Source: Sporomusa malonica (GTDB taxonomy: Bacteria; Bacillota; Negativicutes; Sporomusales; Sporomusaceae). Taken from it: a DNA stretch of 64,000 nucleotides. The first letter of the stretch is position 1; each line of letters begins with the position of its first letter. A model generated the notes under the pieces. The model was not told the origin of the DNA and ran no database searches. It saw only the letters and a list, made by a program, of their open reading frames with translations. Shown here piece by piece: positions 16,973 through 24,827 of this stretch. The stretch is taken from assembly GCF_041428715.1 (NCBI RefSeq), contig NZ_CP155572.1; one strand, 5' to 3'. Position numbers and translations under genes: made by a program.

Positions 16973-18387
16973 CCAATGTCATAAAGCTTAAATGTAATAA
17001 AAAGGAAATAAAAGACTTGACTTTTTAAAAACGCCCCAACAATCGAGATGGATACCGTTTTAATGGTATATCTTCTCATTGTTGGGTGATAAAGATGTTA
17101 AAAGACTTTATGACTTCTCTTGAAATAGCCAGAAAGCAAATTAATGATTCCCTTTTTATGCTTGCCAACCGTACAAAAAGCACATATTTTACTAAAGAGA
17201 CCGCTAAAATGAGCTTTAAGGATGCAATATATTTCATTTTAAGAGGATTAAGAAAAACACTGCAAATTGAGATAGATGATTGGTTTGAATTTCTAGGTGG
17301 AGAAAATAGCATGACAAAACAAGCCTTTTCACAGCTTAGGCAAAAGATTAAACCAGATGCTTTTATACAGCTTAACGATAGATATGTAACCTGGTTTTAC
17401 AGTGATGATAACTTCAAAAAATACAAGGGTTATAGATTACTTTCGATTGATGGCAGCATTACTGAAATTCCAAATACTATTAATACCAGAGAACATTTCG
17501 GGTATTACCATAACCAAAGTGACAGGCAGCAGGCACGAGCAATGGTATGTGTGATATATGATATAGAAAATGACTACATACTTGAAGCAGATATCCGAAC
17601 TTGGAAAGCTGCTGAAAGAGATGTAGCAAAAGAACTTATTGAAAGGCTTGAACTTAAAGGATTTAAAAATGACATACTCTTGTTTGATAGGGGTTATCCT
17701 TCAAAGGATATGTTTGATTTTTTAGAAAGTAAAAAATTGAAATTCTTGATGAGGGTAAAGGTTAATAAATTTCATCCGGAATTCGACAAAGCAAATGAGC
17801 CGGATCAAATTATTACACTTATTCATAAAAATAAGACTTTATCATTGCGGATAATTAACGTTATTTTACCAACCGGCGAAGTAGAAAAGTTAGTTACCAA
17901 TATGATAAATGTGGATTTTACTACCAGAGATTTTAAAGAGCTATATTTTAAACGTTGGGGAATTGAAGTCAAATACAGCCAGCTGAAAAGTAGATATGAG
18001 CTTGAAAATTTTTCGGGAGTTAACCCGATAGCTATACTACAGGATTTTTATGCAACGATATATTTATCAAACCTTATGGCAATCGCAAAAGCGGAAGCTA
18101 ATGAAAATGCAGAATCAAATAAAGAAGGCTTAAAATACGAATATAAAGTGAATATAAATATTTTAATATCAAAGATGACCCAAACACTAATAGAGTGTTT
18201 CTATGAAGATGACCTTGAAAAACGGATGAGCTTATTTGATAAAGCAATGAAGAATATAACAAAAAATCTTGTCCCAATACGGCCGAACAGAAGTTTTCCT
18301 CGAAGAGAGCCTTCGAGGAAAAACAAATATCCGGTTAACAAAAAACGCTCTCTGTAAAATTGTGTAAATTAAGCTTTATGACATTGG
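16973..18387 (+). mobile_element. IS4 family insertion sequence
   Basis: Terminal inverted repeats CCAATGTCATAAAGCTTAA (16973-16991) and its inverse ending at 18387. They are flanked by 8-bp near-direct repeats ACGTCAGA / ACGGCAGA (one mismatch), a probable target duplication. It contains one full-length transposase gene. Inserted in a REP-like palindrome. Confidence 0.85.
17095..18357 (+). CDS. IS4 family transposase
   Basis: About 420 aa. DDE core: first Asp in LLSIDGSITEIP, second Asp in LLFDRGYPSKD, and Glu in the IS4 signature Y-x2-R-x-x-x-E-x6-K (YFKRWGIEVKYSQLK). The C-terminus is basic (RRNPSR-like tail), as usual. The frame is intact, so the element may be active. ATG 17095 is preferred; an in-frame GTG at 17086 is also possible. 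Confidence 0.92.
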   Translation: MLKDFMTSLEIARKQINDSLFMLANRTKSTYFTKETAKMSFKDAIYFILRGLRKTLQIEIDDWFEFLGGENSMTKQAFSQLRQKIKPDAFIQLNDRYVTWFYSDDNFKKYKGYRLLSIDGSITEIPNTINTREHFGYYHNQSDRQQARAMVCVIYDIENDYILEADIRTWKAAERDVAKELIERLELKGFKNDILLFDRGYPSKDMFDFLESKKLKFLMRVKVNKFHPEFDKANEPDQIITLIHKNKTLSLRIINVILPTGEVEKLVTNMINVDFTTRDFKELYFKRWGIEVKYSQLKSRYELENFSGVNPIAILQDFYATIYLSNLMAIAKAEANENAESNKEGLKYEYKVNINILISKMTQTLIECFYEDDLEKRMSLFDKAMKNITKNLVPIRPNRSFPRREPSRKNKYPVNKKRSL

Positions 18388-18395
18388 ACGGCAGA

Positions 18396-18547
18396 CTGTG
18401 TGAAAACTCCAAAACCTCTAAACAAATTCTACAAAGTGGAGGATGCTGATGGATTCTCAACTTATTTTTGACGTGCATAATTAAAAATAATGACCATTTA
18501 TGTACTAAAGTAGGGGAGATAAAACCACCAAAATAGTTTTCACACAG
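18396..18547. mobile_element. 152-bp mini-element with 12-bp terminal inverted repeats
   Basis: CTGTGTGAAAAC (18396-18407) and GTTTTCACACAG (18536-18547) are perfect inverse repeats bounding 152 bp without a gene. It fits a MITE-like derivative of an insertion sequence with CTGTGTGAAAA ends. The parent element is not in this window. Confidence 0.65.
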
Positions 18548-18548
18548 C

Positions 18549-18568
18549 CTGACGTTCCCTTGTATCCC
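18549..18568 (+). repeat. Right half of the interrupted REP-like palindrome
   Basis: CTGACGTTCCCTTGTATCC; see the left half at 16953. Confidence 0.6.
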
Positions 18569-18574
18569 CCAATA

Positions 18575-18646
18575 AATTGTTGATTGAAAAGATTATTTAT
18601 GATCGTTTAGATAATAGTGTGACATTGGAAATATTGTACAGATAAT
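18575..18646 (+). pseudogene. Serine recombinase C-terminal relic
   Basis: LLIEKIIYDRLDNSVTLEIL spans these bases, matching the conserved end of large serine recombinases also present at 62175-62636. Only the last ~22 codons remain. Confidence 0.6.
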
Positions 18647-18677
18647 TTTAAAATAGGTTAATTTTTTAAAAAAAGTA

Positions 18678-18706
18678 TTGACCTTTATTGGTAATAGGTG
18701 TATATT
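18678..18706 (+). promoter_or_regulatory. Sigma-A promoter of the Cys-rich peptide operon
   Basis: TTGACC (18678-18683), 17-bp spacer, TATATT (18701-18706). A 60-70 base AT-rich leader separates it from the first ATG. Confidence 0.75.
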
Positions 18707-18772
18707 TAAATTACTAAATAATAACAAATATTAATTAGTAAAAACAATAAAATGTTTTAGGGGTTGAGAATT

Positions 18773-18871
18773 ATGAAAATATTATATAAAGAATTTTGTA
18801 ATTGCTGCGAAGTTTGTTGTGAATTCTATAATTGCTGCGAATGTGAAGAAGAGTGTGAGTGTAGCGAATAA
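18773..18871 (+). CDS. 32-residue Cys-rich peptide
   Basis: Encodes a 32-residue peptide with ten Cys, arranged as CxCC-xx-CC-x4-CC-x-C-x3-C-x-C with Glu between (FCNCCEVCC, then NCCECEEECECSE). No signal peptide is visible, so it is probably cytoplasmic. The composition resembles metallothionein-like thiolate metal binders more than a leader peptide. TTTTAGGGGTTGAG lies upstream as a ribosome-binding site. It has a good promoter, a partner peptide 34 bp downstream and a terminator after that, which argues for a real gene. No known family recognised. Confidence 0.65.
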   Translation: MKILYKEFCNCCEVCCEFYNCCECEEECECSE

Positions 18872-18905
18872 ACTGCCTTTGTAGGTAGTGGAAGGGGTGG
18901 GTCCA

Positions 18906-19037
18906 ATGTACAAAGAAGATGACAAACGAAAAACTGATGAAGTTCTGGTTTGCGAAGAATCACGTTGCGACAGTGAAGACACCAGTTGCCCAGAACACTG
19001 TGAATTAGTTGAGAAGACTGAGAAGATTGTTCCTTGA
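18906..19037 (+). CDS. 43-residue acidic peptide with four Cys
   Basis: ATG 18906 with a strong GGAAGGGGTGGG ribosome-binding site. The peptide is charged (MYKEDDKRKTDEVLVCEES) and has Cys at 16, 21, 28 and 32 (CEESRC, CPEHC), a spacing able to hold one metal ion. No signal peptide. It lies between the Cys-rich peptide gene and a strong terminator, so the two form a compact two-gene operon. Role unknown; metal buffering or substrate/partner of the first peptide are guesses. Confidence 0.6.
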   Translation: MYKEDDKRKTDEVLVCEESRCDSEDTSCPEHCELVEKTEKIVP

Positions 19038-19052
19038 AAATAGAATTTAACT

Positions 19053-19087
19053 GTAAGCTACCTTTGAATAGAGGGTAGCTTTTTTGC
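19053..19087 (+). terminator. Intrinsic terminator of the Cys-rich peptide operon
   Basis: AAGCTACC (19055-19062) pairs with GGGTAGCTT (19073-19081), followed by a T-run. Confidence 0.85.
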
Positions 19088-19225
19088 TTCATAACTAGGC
19101 TTAATATTGGCCTGTTTGGTTTGAGCTTAAATCAATAATCAAGATCGAACAAGAAGGTTTATTTAATTGTTTGGTTAATGAATGGCTAACAAGAATTGAG
19201 GAAGCGTAACTTTCTAATTAGTCTA

Positions 19226-19269
19226 ATGCAACTGCCCCTCTCAATTTTAATGTTGTTGCTAAAGCTTAG
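19226..19269 (+). pseudogene. RAYT C-terminal relic
   Basis: The last codons FNVVAKA of a RAYT transposase (CAATTTTAATGTTGTTGCTA) directly before a REP-B element, as at 22180 and 58245. Confidence 0.5.
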
Positions 19270-19297
19270 GATACAATTAGAACCGTCCCCGTGTATC
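19270..19297 (+). repeat. REP-B element
   Basis: GATACAATTAGAACCGTCCC ... GTGTATC: a short stem (GATAC/GTATC) around the CCGTCCCC core. Confidence 0.7.
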
Positions 19298-19319
19298 GCC
19301 CATGTATCTTGCCCTTGTA

Positions 19320-19771
19320 TCTTGTTAACAGTAGGTGCTGTGGTATATGAGACTGTAGGGGTTAATTTTGTTCTCTGGGTTTGTTGGACTCCGATTTCCC
19401 CCATAATACCTTGTCTATTTGTACCCTATTTAACCATACTTCCGATATACTACATGCTGATTTTTCAATATACTCGCACCTGGCAGCAGTTTTCTTTATG
19501 GAACTTGGTAGCAGTAAGCGTATATTCACTGGGCTTAGTACCAATATTTGTTCATTTTAATATCGTTAAGCTAGATAATTGGAAAAGTATTTATCATATG
19601 CCGTTGCTGTTTGCTATAGCCTCACTAGCTCGCGCGGTTACTTTGCTATTGATTCATTTGGAACGCCGAGACGAAACGGCTGCAAGAAAATTTTCGTCAT
19701 CGGGTATGTTTCCAGACCCTGCAATGAAACCTACGCAATCCAGCGAAGACGAAGGGGATAATTTGTGCTAA
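19320..19771 (+). pseudogene. CBO0543-type membrane protein, 5'-truncated
   Basis: From about 19320 the frame reads LTVGAVVYETVGVNFVLWVC, then several membrane segments (PYLTILPIYYMLIFQYTRTW) and a polar C-terminus. This matches the C-terminal two thirds of CBO0543-type integral membrane proteins. The upstream part of the open frame (19196-19319) is RAYT and REP-B sequence, so the natural N-terminus has been replaced. A complete relative is at 22402-22941. Confidence 0.6.
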
Positions 19772-19849
19772 CTGTGAAAATCCGAATGATGGAACTGGAA
19801 GATAGTTGAATTGATCAGAGAAGCCTACTCAAGGTCTGTCAATGAAACA

Positions 19850-19894
19850 AAAATAGCGTGAACCTTCGCGTATGTCGAGGGTTCACGCTATTTT
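19850..19894. terminator. Bidirectional intrinsic terminator
   Basis: AAATAGCGTGAACC pairs perfectly with GGTTCACGCTATTT (14 bp) around a 15-base loop. It lies ~55 bp beyond the stop of the minus-strand reductase gene at 19950. Confidence 0.85.
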
Positions 19895-19949
19895 GTTGTG
19901 CAGTATCAACTGACAATAAGATCAAATAGTTTGGTGCGAGATATTTGCC

Positions 19950-20510
19950 TTATTGGTGTGCCAACTCTTTTCCGATATTATAGGCATCTTGTAGAAGTTG
20001 TTTGTTGTCACGCACCATACCGGCATTAGGCAGTCCAGTTCCCACTAACGGCTTAGGGCCACTTTCGAATCCGATAAATTCCAATTGTTGCGCAGCAGCA
20101 TTTATAGTATTTGTATATGTACCACTATCTGACTGGTTTTGGGTGAAAATCAGAGAATACTTCTTGCCTTTACCGAGGCTGCTGCTAAAATCAGGCTTCA
20201 GATATCCAAATAAGCGATCCATAAAGAGAGCTGTCTGAGCTGTAAAGCGCCCAAAGTAAATCGGAGAACCAATAATAACGCTATCAGCTGCGTCAATGGC
20301 TGAAAAGATTTCCGATAAGCCGTCCTCAACAACACATCTTCCAATTGTTTTACAGCCGCCGCATGCCTGACATCCGCAGATATTATCCTCGTTTAAATAA
20401 TATATAGCGGTAGTGCTGCCCTGCGCTTCAGCTCCTTCCATGGCCTTTTGCAGCAATACATCTATATTACCATTTTTTCGCGGACTTCCTACTAAACCAA
20501 TAACTTTCAT
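19950..20510 (-). CDS. Flavodoxin family / NADPH-dependent FMN reductase
   Basis: 186 aa. FMN loop GLVGSPRKNGNIDVL at the N-terminus, Cys-rich CGCQACGGCKTIGRC near residues 44-58, second FMN loop IGSPIYFGRFTAQ. Same family as the protein at 1785. The Cys cluster may hold an iron-sulfur centre or redox disulfides. Convergent to the CBO0543 relic and 29 bp downstream of the related gene at 20540, with which it likely forms an operon. Start supported by AGGAGCTG upstream. Confidence 0.9.
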   Translation of the reverse strand: MKVIGLVGSPRKNGNIDVLLQKAMEGAEAQGSTTAIYYLNEDNICGCQACGGCKTIGRCVVEDGLSEIFSAIDAADSVIIGSPIYFGRFTAQTALFMDRLFGYLKPDFSSSLGKGKKYSLIFTQNQSDSGTYTNTINAAAQQLEFIGFESGPKPLVGTGLPNAGMVRDNKQLLQDAYNIGKELAHQ

Positions 20511-20539
20511 GGCAATCAGCTCCTGACCAATAATTTATA

Positions 20540-21211
20540 CTACATTTCGCGCTTAACGCAGGGGAGTGACTCGATCTCCCCGTTGATAAATTGACCTAAG
20601 AGTTGTCCTATTTGTGTACCCTTTTCCCATACAAGTTGACTCTCAACGGGTACACAATAATCAGTGGAAGCTTTTATTTTTTTTCCAAGCTTTTGAGACA
20701 AGAAGGGTAATCCACTATTTTTGCAATCATCCCCAACGCCGCATGTAAGACAAGGTACACTTCCTTCAACACTTAATTCTGCTACATGATGCATTTTTTC
20801 CATGAATAATTCCATTGCTATCGCGTCGAGGGCCGTTTGTCTTATCTGCTCATGACATCCTGAAATAATTGTAACAACGTATTTATTCTCATTTAGGCTA
20901 TGTAGATGTCTCATTGACCAGAGTCTTTCTAAAAAAGCTTTTGTATAGCCGTCTAAGATTCTATAGGGCGTATATCCGCCAATTACTACGGCTTGTGCTT
21001 CACGCATTTTTTGAGCTAAAGCAGGAAAGTCATCGTTAACTTTACAGATGTTATCTTCTACACATGCTTTACAGGCTCGGCATGGTCGTACGTTAATATC
21101 GCTAAGTTTTACAAATTCAAAATCCAAATTACTTGATTTTAGCACCTGCGTTACTAAACGGTCAGTATTGCTATTAGGTACAGGGCTTCCAGATATGCCT
21201 AATATTCTCAT
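20540..21211 (-). CDS. Flavodoxin family / NADPH-dependent FMN reductase
   Basis: 223 aa. ILGISGSPVPNSNTDRL is the FMN-phosphate loop. CRACKACVEDNIC is the Cys insertion. GGYTPYRILDG occupies the second FMN loop. A second Cys group CLTCGVGDDC lies near residue 152-161 and is unusual; it could bind another metal centre. First gene of a two-gene operon divergent from an HxlR-type regulator at 21374. That layout commonly means the regulator controls the reductases in response to an electrophile or redox cue (inference). Ribosome-binding site GGAGGTAATA. Confidence 0.88.
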   Translation of the reverse strand: MRILGISGSPVPNSNTDRLVTQVLKSSNLDFEFVKLSDINVRPCRACKACVEDNICKVNDDFPALAQKMREAQAVVIGGYTPYRILDGYTKAFLERLWSMRHLHSLNENKYVVTIISGCHEQIRQTALDAIAMELFMEKMHHVAELSVEGSVPCLTCGVGDDCKNSGLPFLSQKLGKKIKASTDYCVPVESQLVWEKGTQIGQLLGQFINGEIESLPCVKREM

Positions 21212-21373
21212 TATTACCTCCTCCTAATAGATGTATAGTTTAGTAAAAAACATTACCGATCGGAATTTTCTTCTAGAAGCTAGTACAATCATATCATATA
21301 CGTTATAATTATCAAGTACACATTTTTTATGAACATAGTTCTATAATAAGTACTTAGGAGAGATTTGAGACTA

Positions 21374-21766
21374 ATGAGAAAAGAAACTGTAATTGAAGAA
21401 TGCTTAACATGCCCACAGCCGATGGAAATGAAAAAGCAAATATGCTATGTATGTATAACTCAGAAGATAGTCCGAGGAAAATGGAAACTTGTCATTATAT
21501 GGCTTCTTAGAGACGGTAAAAAAAGATTTTCAGAATTGCAAAAAAGTATGCCGCAAATAAAACAAAGTTATTTAACCCATCAGCTAAGAGAACTTGAAAC
21601 TGATGGGCTTGTGAATCGGGAAGTATATAATGTAATCCCTCCCAAGGTTGAGTATACCTTAACTCGAAGAGGAATTAATTTCCTAAGTGTTATGGATTCC
21701 ATGAATAACTGGGGAAAACAGTTTGTCCAAGAGTCTTTTCAAAATGGTGGCGACAGTGAGAAATAG
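21374..21766 (+). CDS. HxlR family winged-helix regulator
   Basis: ~130 aa from ATG 21374 (an in-frame TTG at 21365 closer to AGGAGA is an alternative start). CPQPMEMKKQ and a later Cys-rich VCIT precede the HxlR core: KWKLVIIWLLRDGKKRFSEL, then the recognition helix region SYLTHQLRELETDGLV and wing YNVIPPKVEYTLT. HxlR proteins are homodimeric regulators; conserved Cys near the N-terminus often senses aldehydes or oxidants. Divergent to the reductase pair at 20540/19950, its likely targets. Confidence 0.9.
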   Translation: MRKETVIEECLTCPQPMEMKKQICYVCITQKIVRGKWKLVIIWLLRDGKKRFSELQKSMPQIKQSYLTHQLRELETDGLVNREVYNVIPPKVEYTLTRRGINFLSVMDSMNNWGKQFVQESFQNGGDSEK

Positions 21767-21795
21767 GTGTTCAGTAAAACTGTATCGAATTTGAT

Positions 21796-21843
21796 CGTTT
21801 CGTGTCATGTTATAGAGTGATTTTATGAGGCCGCAAAGCCGGA
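21796..21843 (+). repeat. Structured repeat, partial copy
   Basis: TTTCGTGTCATGTTATAGAG then TTTATGAGGCCGCAAAGCC, 30 bp after the HxlR stop codon. The copy is cut by a REP-B element in inverse orientation. Confidence 0.7.
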
Positions 21844-21844
21844 G

Positions 21845-21862
21845 GATACAAGGGGACGGTTC
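21845..21862 (-). repeat. REP-B half element (inverse orientation)
   Basis: GATACAAGGGGACGGTTC, the reverse complement of the REP-B right half. Confidence 0.6.
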
Positions 21863-21966
21863 TGCTGTTTTCCTGCAAAACATGATACAATATAGTCGAT
21901 ACAAGCCTTATCTTAGAGATATTCTCCCATAATAATGAAAAGGCACGGGAACTGTTTATAGAATAT

Positions 21967-22197
21967 ATGAGTAGAGGTAGTGAAAAAAGTTTTGACTTGA
22001 AAGGCACGAATAGGTCAACTGACGAAGAAGCAAAAGAAAAAATAAAGAATGCTATTGATACCTTAGCAATTACTCAATCTATTGAAAAAGAAAAAAGAGA
22101 TGATTTGTTAAGGAAGCTTGAAGCCATTGAAGGATTATCCGTTAGACAAATTACAAGAATAACTGGTTTCAATTTTAATGTTGTTGCTAAAGCCTAA
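21967..22197 (+). pseudogene. RAYT transposase C-terminal fragment
   Basis: An open frame of 76 codons covers the linker and the terminal helix-turn-helix of a REP-associated tyrosine transposase (RNA/DNA binding tail GLSVRQITRITGFNFNVVAK). The catalytic HUH/Tyr domain is missing, so it is a relic. It ends exactly where a REP-B element begins, the same junction as at 19270 and 58261. Confidence 0.7.
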
Positions 22198-22228
22198 GAT
22201 ACAATCAGAACCGTCCCCTCGTACCCTT
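22198..22228 (+). repeat. REP-B element
   Basis: GATACAATCAGAACCGTCCC...CGTAC; one arm slightly diverged. Confidence 0.65.
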
Positions 22229-22390
22229 AGGATAAAGGCATTTGTTAGATTTATACGAATGCATGGAAAAGAGAAGTTGGGTGAATTACTTATAAAGAAC
22301 CAACAACACGGTATTTATTATGGACATAACAGGGATTACGATCATTTAGAAAGTGAAGAGAAAGTTATTAGTATTTTGCTATATATTTAG
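22225..22390 (+). pseudogene. DUF3795 protein, C-terminal fragment
   Basis: Reads LRIKAFVRFIRMHGKEKLGE, then GIYYGHNRDYDHLESEEKV to the stop at 22390. This is the C-terminal third of DUF3795 proteins. The matching N-terminal two thirds (Cys-rich part) is found at 60724-60933, broken there by IS3. The fragment begins at a REP-B element. Confidence 0.7.
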
Positions 22391-22401
22391 AAAAAACTGC
22401 A

Positions 22402-22941
22402 CTACTTTTTATCCTCGCAATCTTCATCACAGTATTCATCCAAAAGTTTCGCCATCGCTGGCTGAAGGTTATGGGAGCGACTTGTCTTCTCTGCTCCTAG
22501 AAAAAATCCTTCTTGCCATATTTGGTAGCCGTAAATTACTATCTGAGTTACCCAGTTTAGTAAGTAAACAATTAAACTATTACTTAGAAAGGTCATCATG
22601 CCTCTCAAGACTAGCCAAGGGAAAAACACATAGGCGAATCCTAAGTCTAGAATTGCATTCGTAACAAGATATAACCAGAATCGTCCATATGTAAACTTAA
22701 AAATCCACATAGTTACTACAGGCAAAGCACCAACGACAGTAGGATGAGTTGCCTTAAACGGAAATACAGTTTCGCCAGCTTCCCAAAAGCGAAGTGTTCC
22801 TGCAATTTCTCCGATGAGCAAGGATAATAAGGCTGTAAGTAAAGCTACCGGCATGAACCGTTTTATGTCTTCTCGTTTCATGAAAAAGAGGGTAAGCCAA
22901 GGGATAATAAACGACGCCCAAAGAAAAGTTTGGTTACTCAT
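22402..22941 (-). CDS. CBO0543 family integral membrane protein
   Basis: 179 aa. Starts MSNQTFLWASFIIPWLTLFF, then EDIKRFMPVALLTALLSLLI and further membrane segments, about five in all. The C-terminal tail is polar and acidic (LLDEYCDEDCEDKK) with two Cys. Members of this family are common in spore-forming Firmicutes but have no assigned function. Relatives here: a 5'-truncated copy at 19320 and a 3'-damaged copy at 40706. Ribosome-binding site AGGAGGGCTTATG. Probably monocistronic. Confidence 0.8.
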   Translation of the reverse strand: MSNQTFLWASFIIPWLTLFFMKREDIKRFMPVALLTALLSLLIGEIAGTLRFWEAGETVFPFKATHPTVVGALPVVTMWIFKFTYGRFWLYLVTNAILDLGFAYVFFPWLVLRGMMTFLSNSLIVYLLNWVTQIVIYGYQIWQEGFFLGAEKTSRSHNLQPAMAKLLDEYCDEDCEDKK

Positions 22942-23081
22942 AAGCCCTCCTGTAGGAAAAGTATCCTTAGTATACTCTTCTGGCTAGGCTTTTTATTCAA
23001 AAGAGCGAAAATCCGCCCAAGCCTTCGCCTAACAAAAAGAAAAAGCCCCCGAAAAGGCAATTTCATTAAGTTAAAGTATAA

Positions 23082-23115
23082 AATTTACTTTCCCCGCGCA
23101 TGCGGAAAGTAAATT
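23082..23115. repeat. 12-bp perfect inverted repeat
   Basis: AATTTACTTTCC (23082-23093) and GGAAAGTAAATT (23104-23115) with a 10-base CG-rich loop. It stands in a gene-free 340-bp stretch (22942-23282); I see no other feature there. Confidence 0.6.
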
Positions 23116-23282
23116 CAAGGGTTCTCCGGGAAGATATATTGGCAATTGACAATAGGAAGATACCTTTAACGGGAAAGAACCGTTATCGAATAGAGTCTAA
23201 GCTTCTTCATAAGCAATGTCATCATTGGCCAATAAATGGCACTTCTTTAAAGCTATTTCTATTTAAATATTTCCTCTCATAT

Positions 23283-24695
23283 TTATACGATAAATTCAGT
23301 TTTGGTATTGATGATACTTTTTTCCTGGATCAGGGATTTTATAATATCCAATCCTTTTCTTAATTCTACATTATCTGAAGGTGAAGATATGGCTAGGCGC
23401 ACAAAATCTGCATGCTCCGTGTTACCGACTGCAAATCTGTTGGAGCAGAATACGTGAACTCCCAGCTTTTTTGTCAGTTCTTCAAAGTGATTGCCATCAA
23501 GGCCTCTGGGTAAGGGCAGCCATTGAAAAAAGCTGAGTTTATGAACGGGCTCTTTTAAAGAAAAACATTCATGAAATACGCAATTGCGATCCTTTGCTAA
23601 TTCAATTTTATTTTCAATGATTTTGTCGGCGATGCCACTGTGAATTAACTCCGCTATGATTTCAGTATTTAAAGAAGGGGTTTTTAAATTGATATTATAT
23701 ATACCGCTTATTATGCGGGAGTGGTAAAAAGAAGGAAAAGTAATAAAAGCAACTCTTAAACCGGCACAAAGAGATTTAGAAGTTCCGGCGATATATATGG
23801 ACTGTTCCGGAATAAGTGCTGTGATTGGCATAAATTCCTGAGGAAGTAAAAAAGCATATACATCATCTTCAATTAAAGTTTGGTTATGCTTTAGTATGAT
23901 ATCGGCAAGTTCCCTTCTTCGTTCCATACTTAGCGTAATATTGGTAGGATTACTGTAAGATGGCATCAGATAAATTCCCTTTATGGTAGTTGATTTACAT
24001 AAGGCATCCAATGCATCGGGCAACATTCCGGATTCGTCTCCCTTTACAGGGACAAGTTGAATATTTAATAAGTTTGCCAGGTTTTTGAAATTAGGATGTG
24101 TGTATATATCTGTGGCAATCTTATCTCCTGGCTGAAACAAGGAGATCAAAATGACTGTTAAGGCGTTTTGTGCTCCGGAAGTTATAGCAATATTATCTAT
24201 AGGCACATTGAGATGAAATCGATTAAGCCATTTCTGTGCAGCATATTTTTGGAAAGAAGTCCCTAAAGGATCGCTGTATTCCAAAAGTGTTTCAGAATAA
24301 GGTTTGTTTACAACAGATTTTACAGTATTTAAAATCGTTGAATTCAATTGATAAAATGGCTTGATGATTCCCATTTCTATATAATCAACTGCCTTATTAG
24401 ATGTCAGAACATTCGGTATATTAACATTTAGAGATACAAAAGTTCCTCTGCCGGTAGAGGCATAAATTAGTCCTTTTAATTCGCAAATTTTAAAGGCTCT
24501 TGTAATAGTGCTGAGGTTCACATCTAAAAAATCAGCCAATTCTCTCTGTGGAGGTAACTTTGTATTAGGGGCTAAATTACCGTTTATAATATCGTATTCT
24601 AGAAGGTTTGCAATTGATATATATAAAGGACTTGCCAGTTGTTCTTTATTCGGTTTCCATGACATGGGATAATTTTCGAATGAGTTTATTGGCAT
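23283..24695 (-). CDS. MocR family regulator (GntR helix-turn-helix fused to aminotransferase fold)
   Basis: 470 aa. Residues ~20-90 are a GntR winged helix (NGNLAPNTKLPPQRELADFL, then STITRAFKICELKGL). From ~115 on it is a class I aminotransferase-like domain with the PLP lysine in AGTSKSLCAGLRV, plus the YSNPTN motif. MocR proteins bind PLP or an amino-acid aldimine as effector. ATACAA-type repeats in the 130-bp gap to the divergent dehydratase gene are its probable operator (24715-24798). Start near AGGGAGGGAATT. Confidence 0.93.
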   Translation of the reverse strand: MPINSFENYPMSWKPNKEQLASPLYISIANLLEYDIINGNLAPNTKLPPQRELADFLDVNLSTITRAFKICELKGLIYASTGRGTFVSLNVNIPNVLTSNKAVDYIEMGIIKPFYQLNSTILNTVKSVVNKPYSETLLEYSDPLGTSFQKYAAQKWLNRFHLNVPIDNIAITSGAQNALTVILISLFQPGDKIATDIYTHPNFKNLANLLNIQLVPVKGDESGMLPDALDALCKSTTIKGIYLMPSYSNPTNITLSMERRRELADIILKHNQTLIEDDVYAFLLPQEFMPITALIPEQSIYIAGTSKSLCAGLRVAFITFPSFYHSRIISGIYNINLKTPSLNTEIIAELIHSGIADKIIENKIELAKDRNCVFHECFSLKEPVHKLSFFQWLPLPRGLDGNHFEELTKKLGVHVFCSNRFAVGNTEHADFVRLAISSPSDNVELRKGLDIIKSLIQEKSIINTKTEFIV

Positions 24696-24714
24696 TGATT
24701 AATTCCCTCCCTAA

Positions 24715-24798
24715 ATTGTATTGCATACAATTGTACTATTGAAACCATACAAATGCAATGATATGCTTATTTTATTGTATGTAAATAATGCATACAAT
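24715..24798. promoter_or_regulatory. MocR operator region
   Basis: Three CATACAA half-sites: ATTGTAT-TG-CATACAAT (24715-24731), CCATACAA (24745-24752) and ATTGTATG...GCATACAAT (24774-24798). The spaced direct/inverted arrangement is typical of MocR binding regions between divergent genes. Confidence 0.65.
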
Positions 24799-24827
24799 AA
24801 AATTGATAATCGGGAGGAGATTTTAAA

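Noticed and set aside
22353..22664. 103-codon plus-strand open frame
   Set aside because: Antisense to the CBO0543 membrane protein gene on the minus strand, whose start and family match are good.
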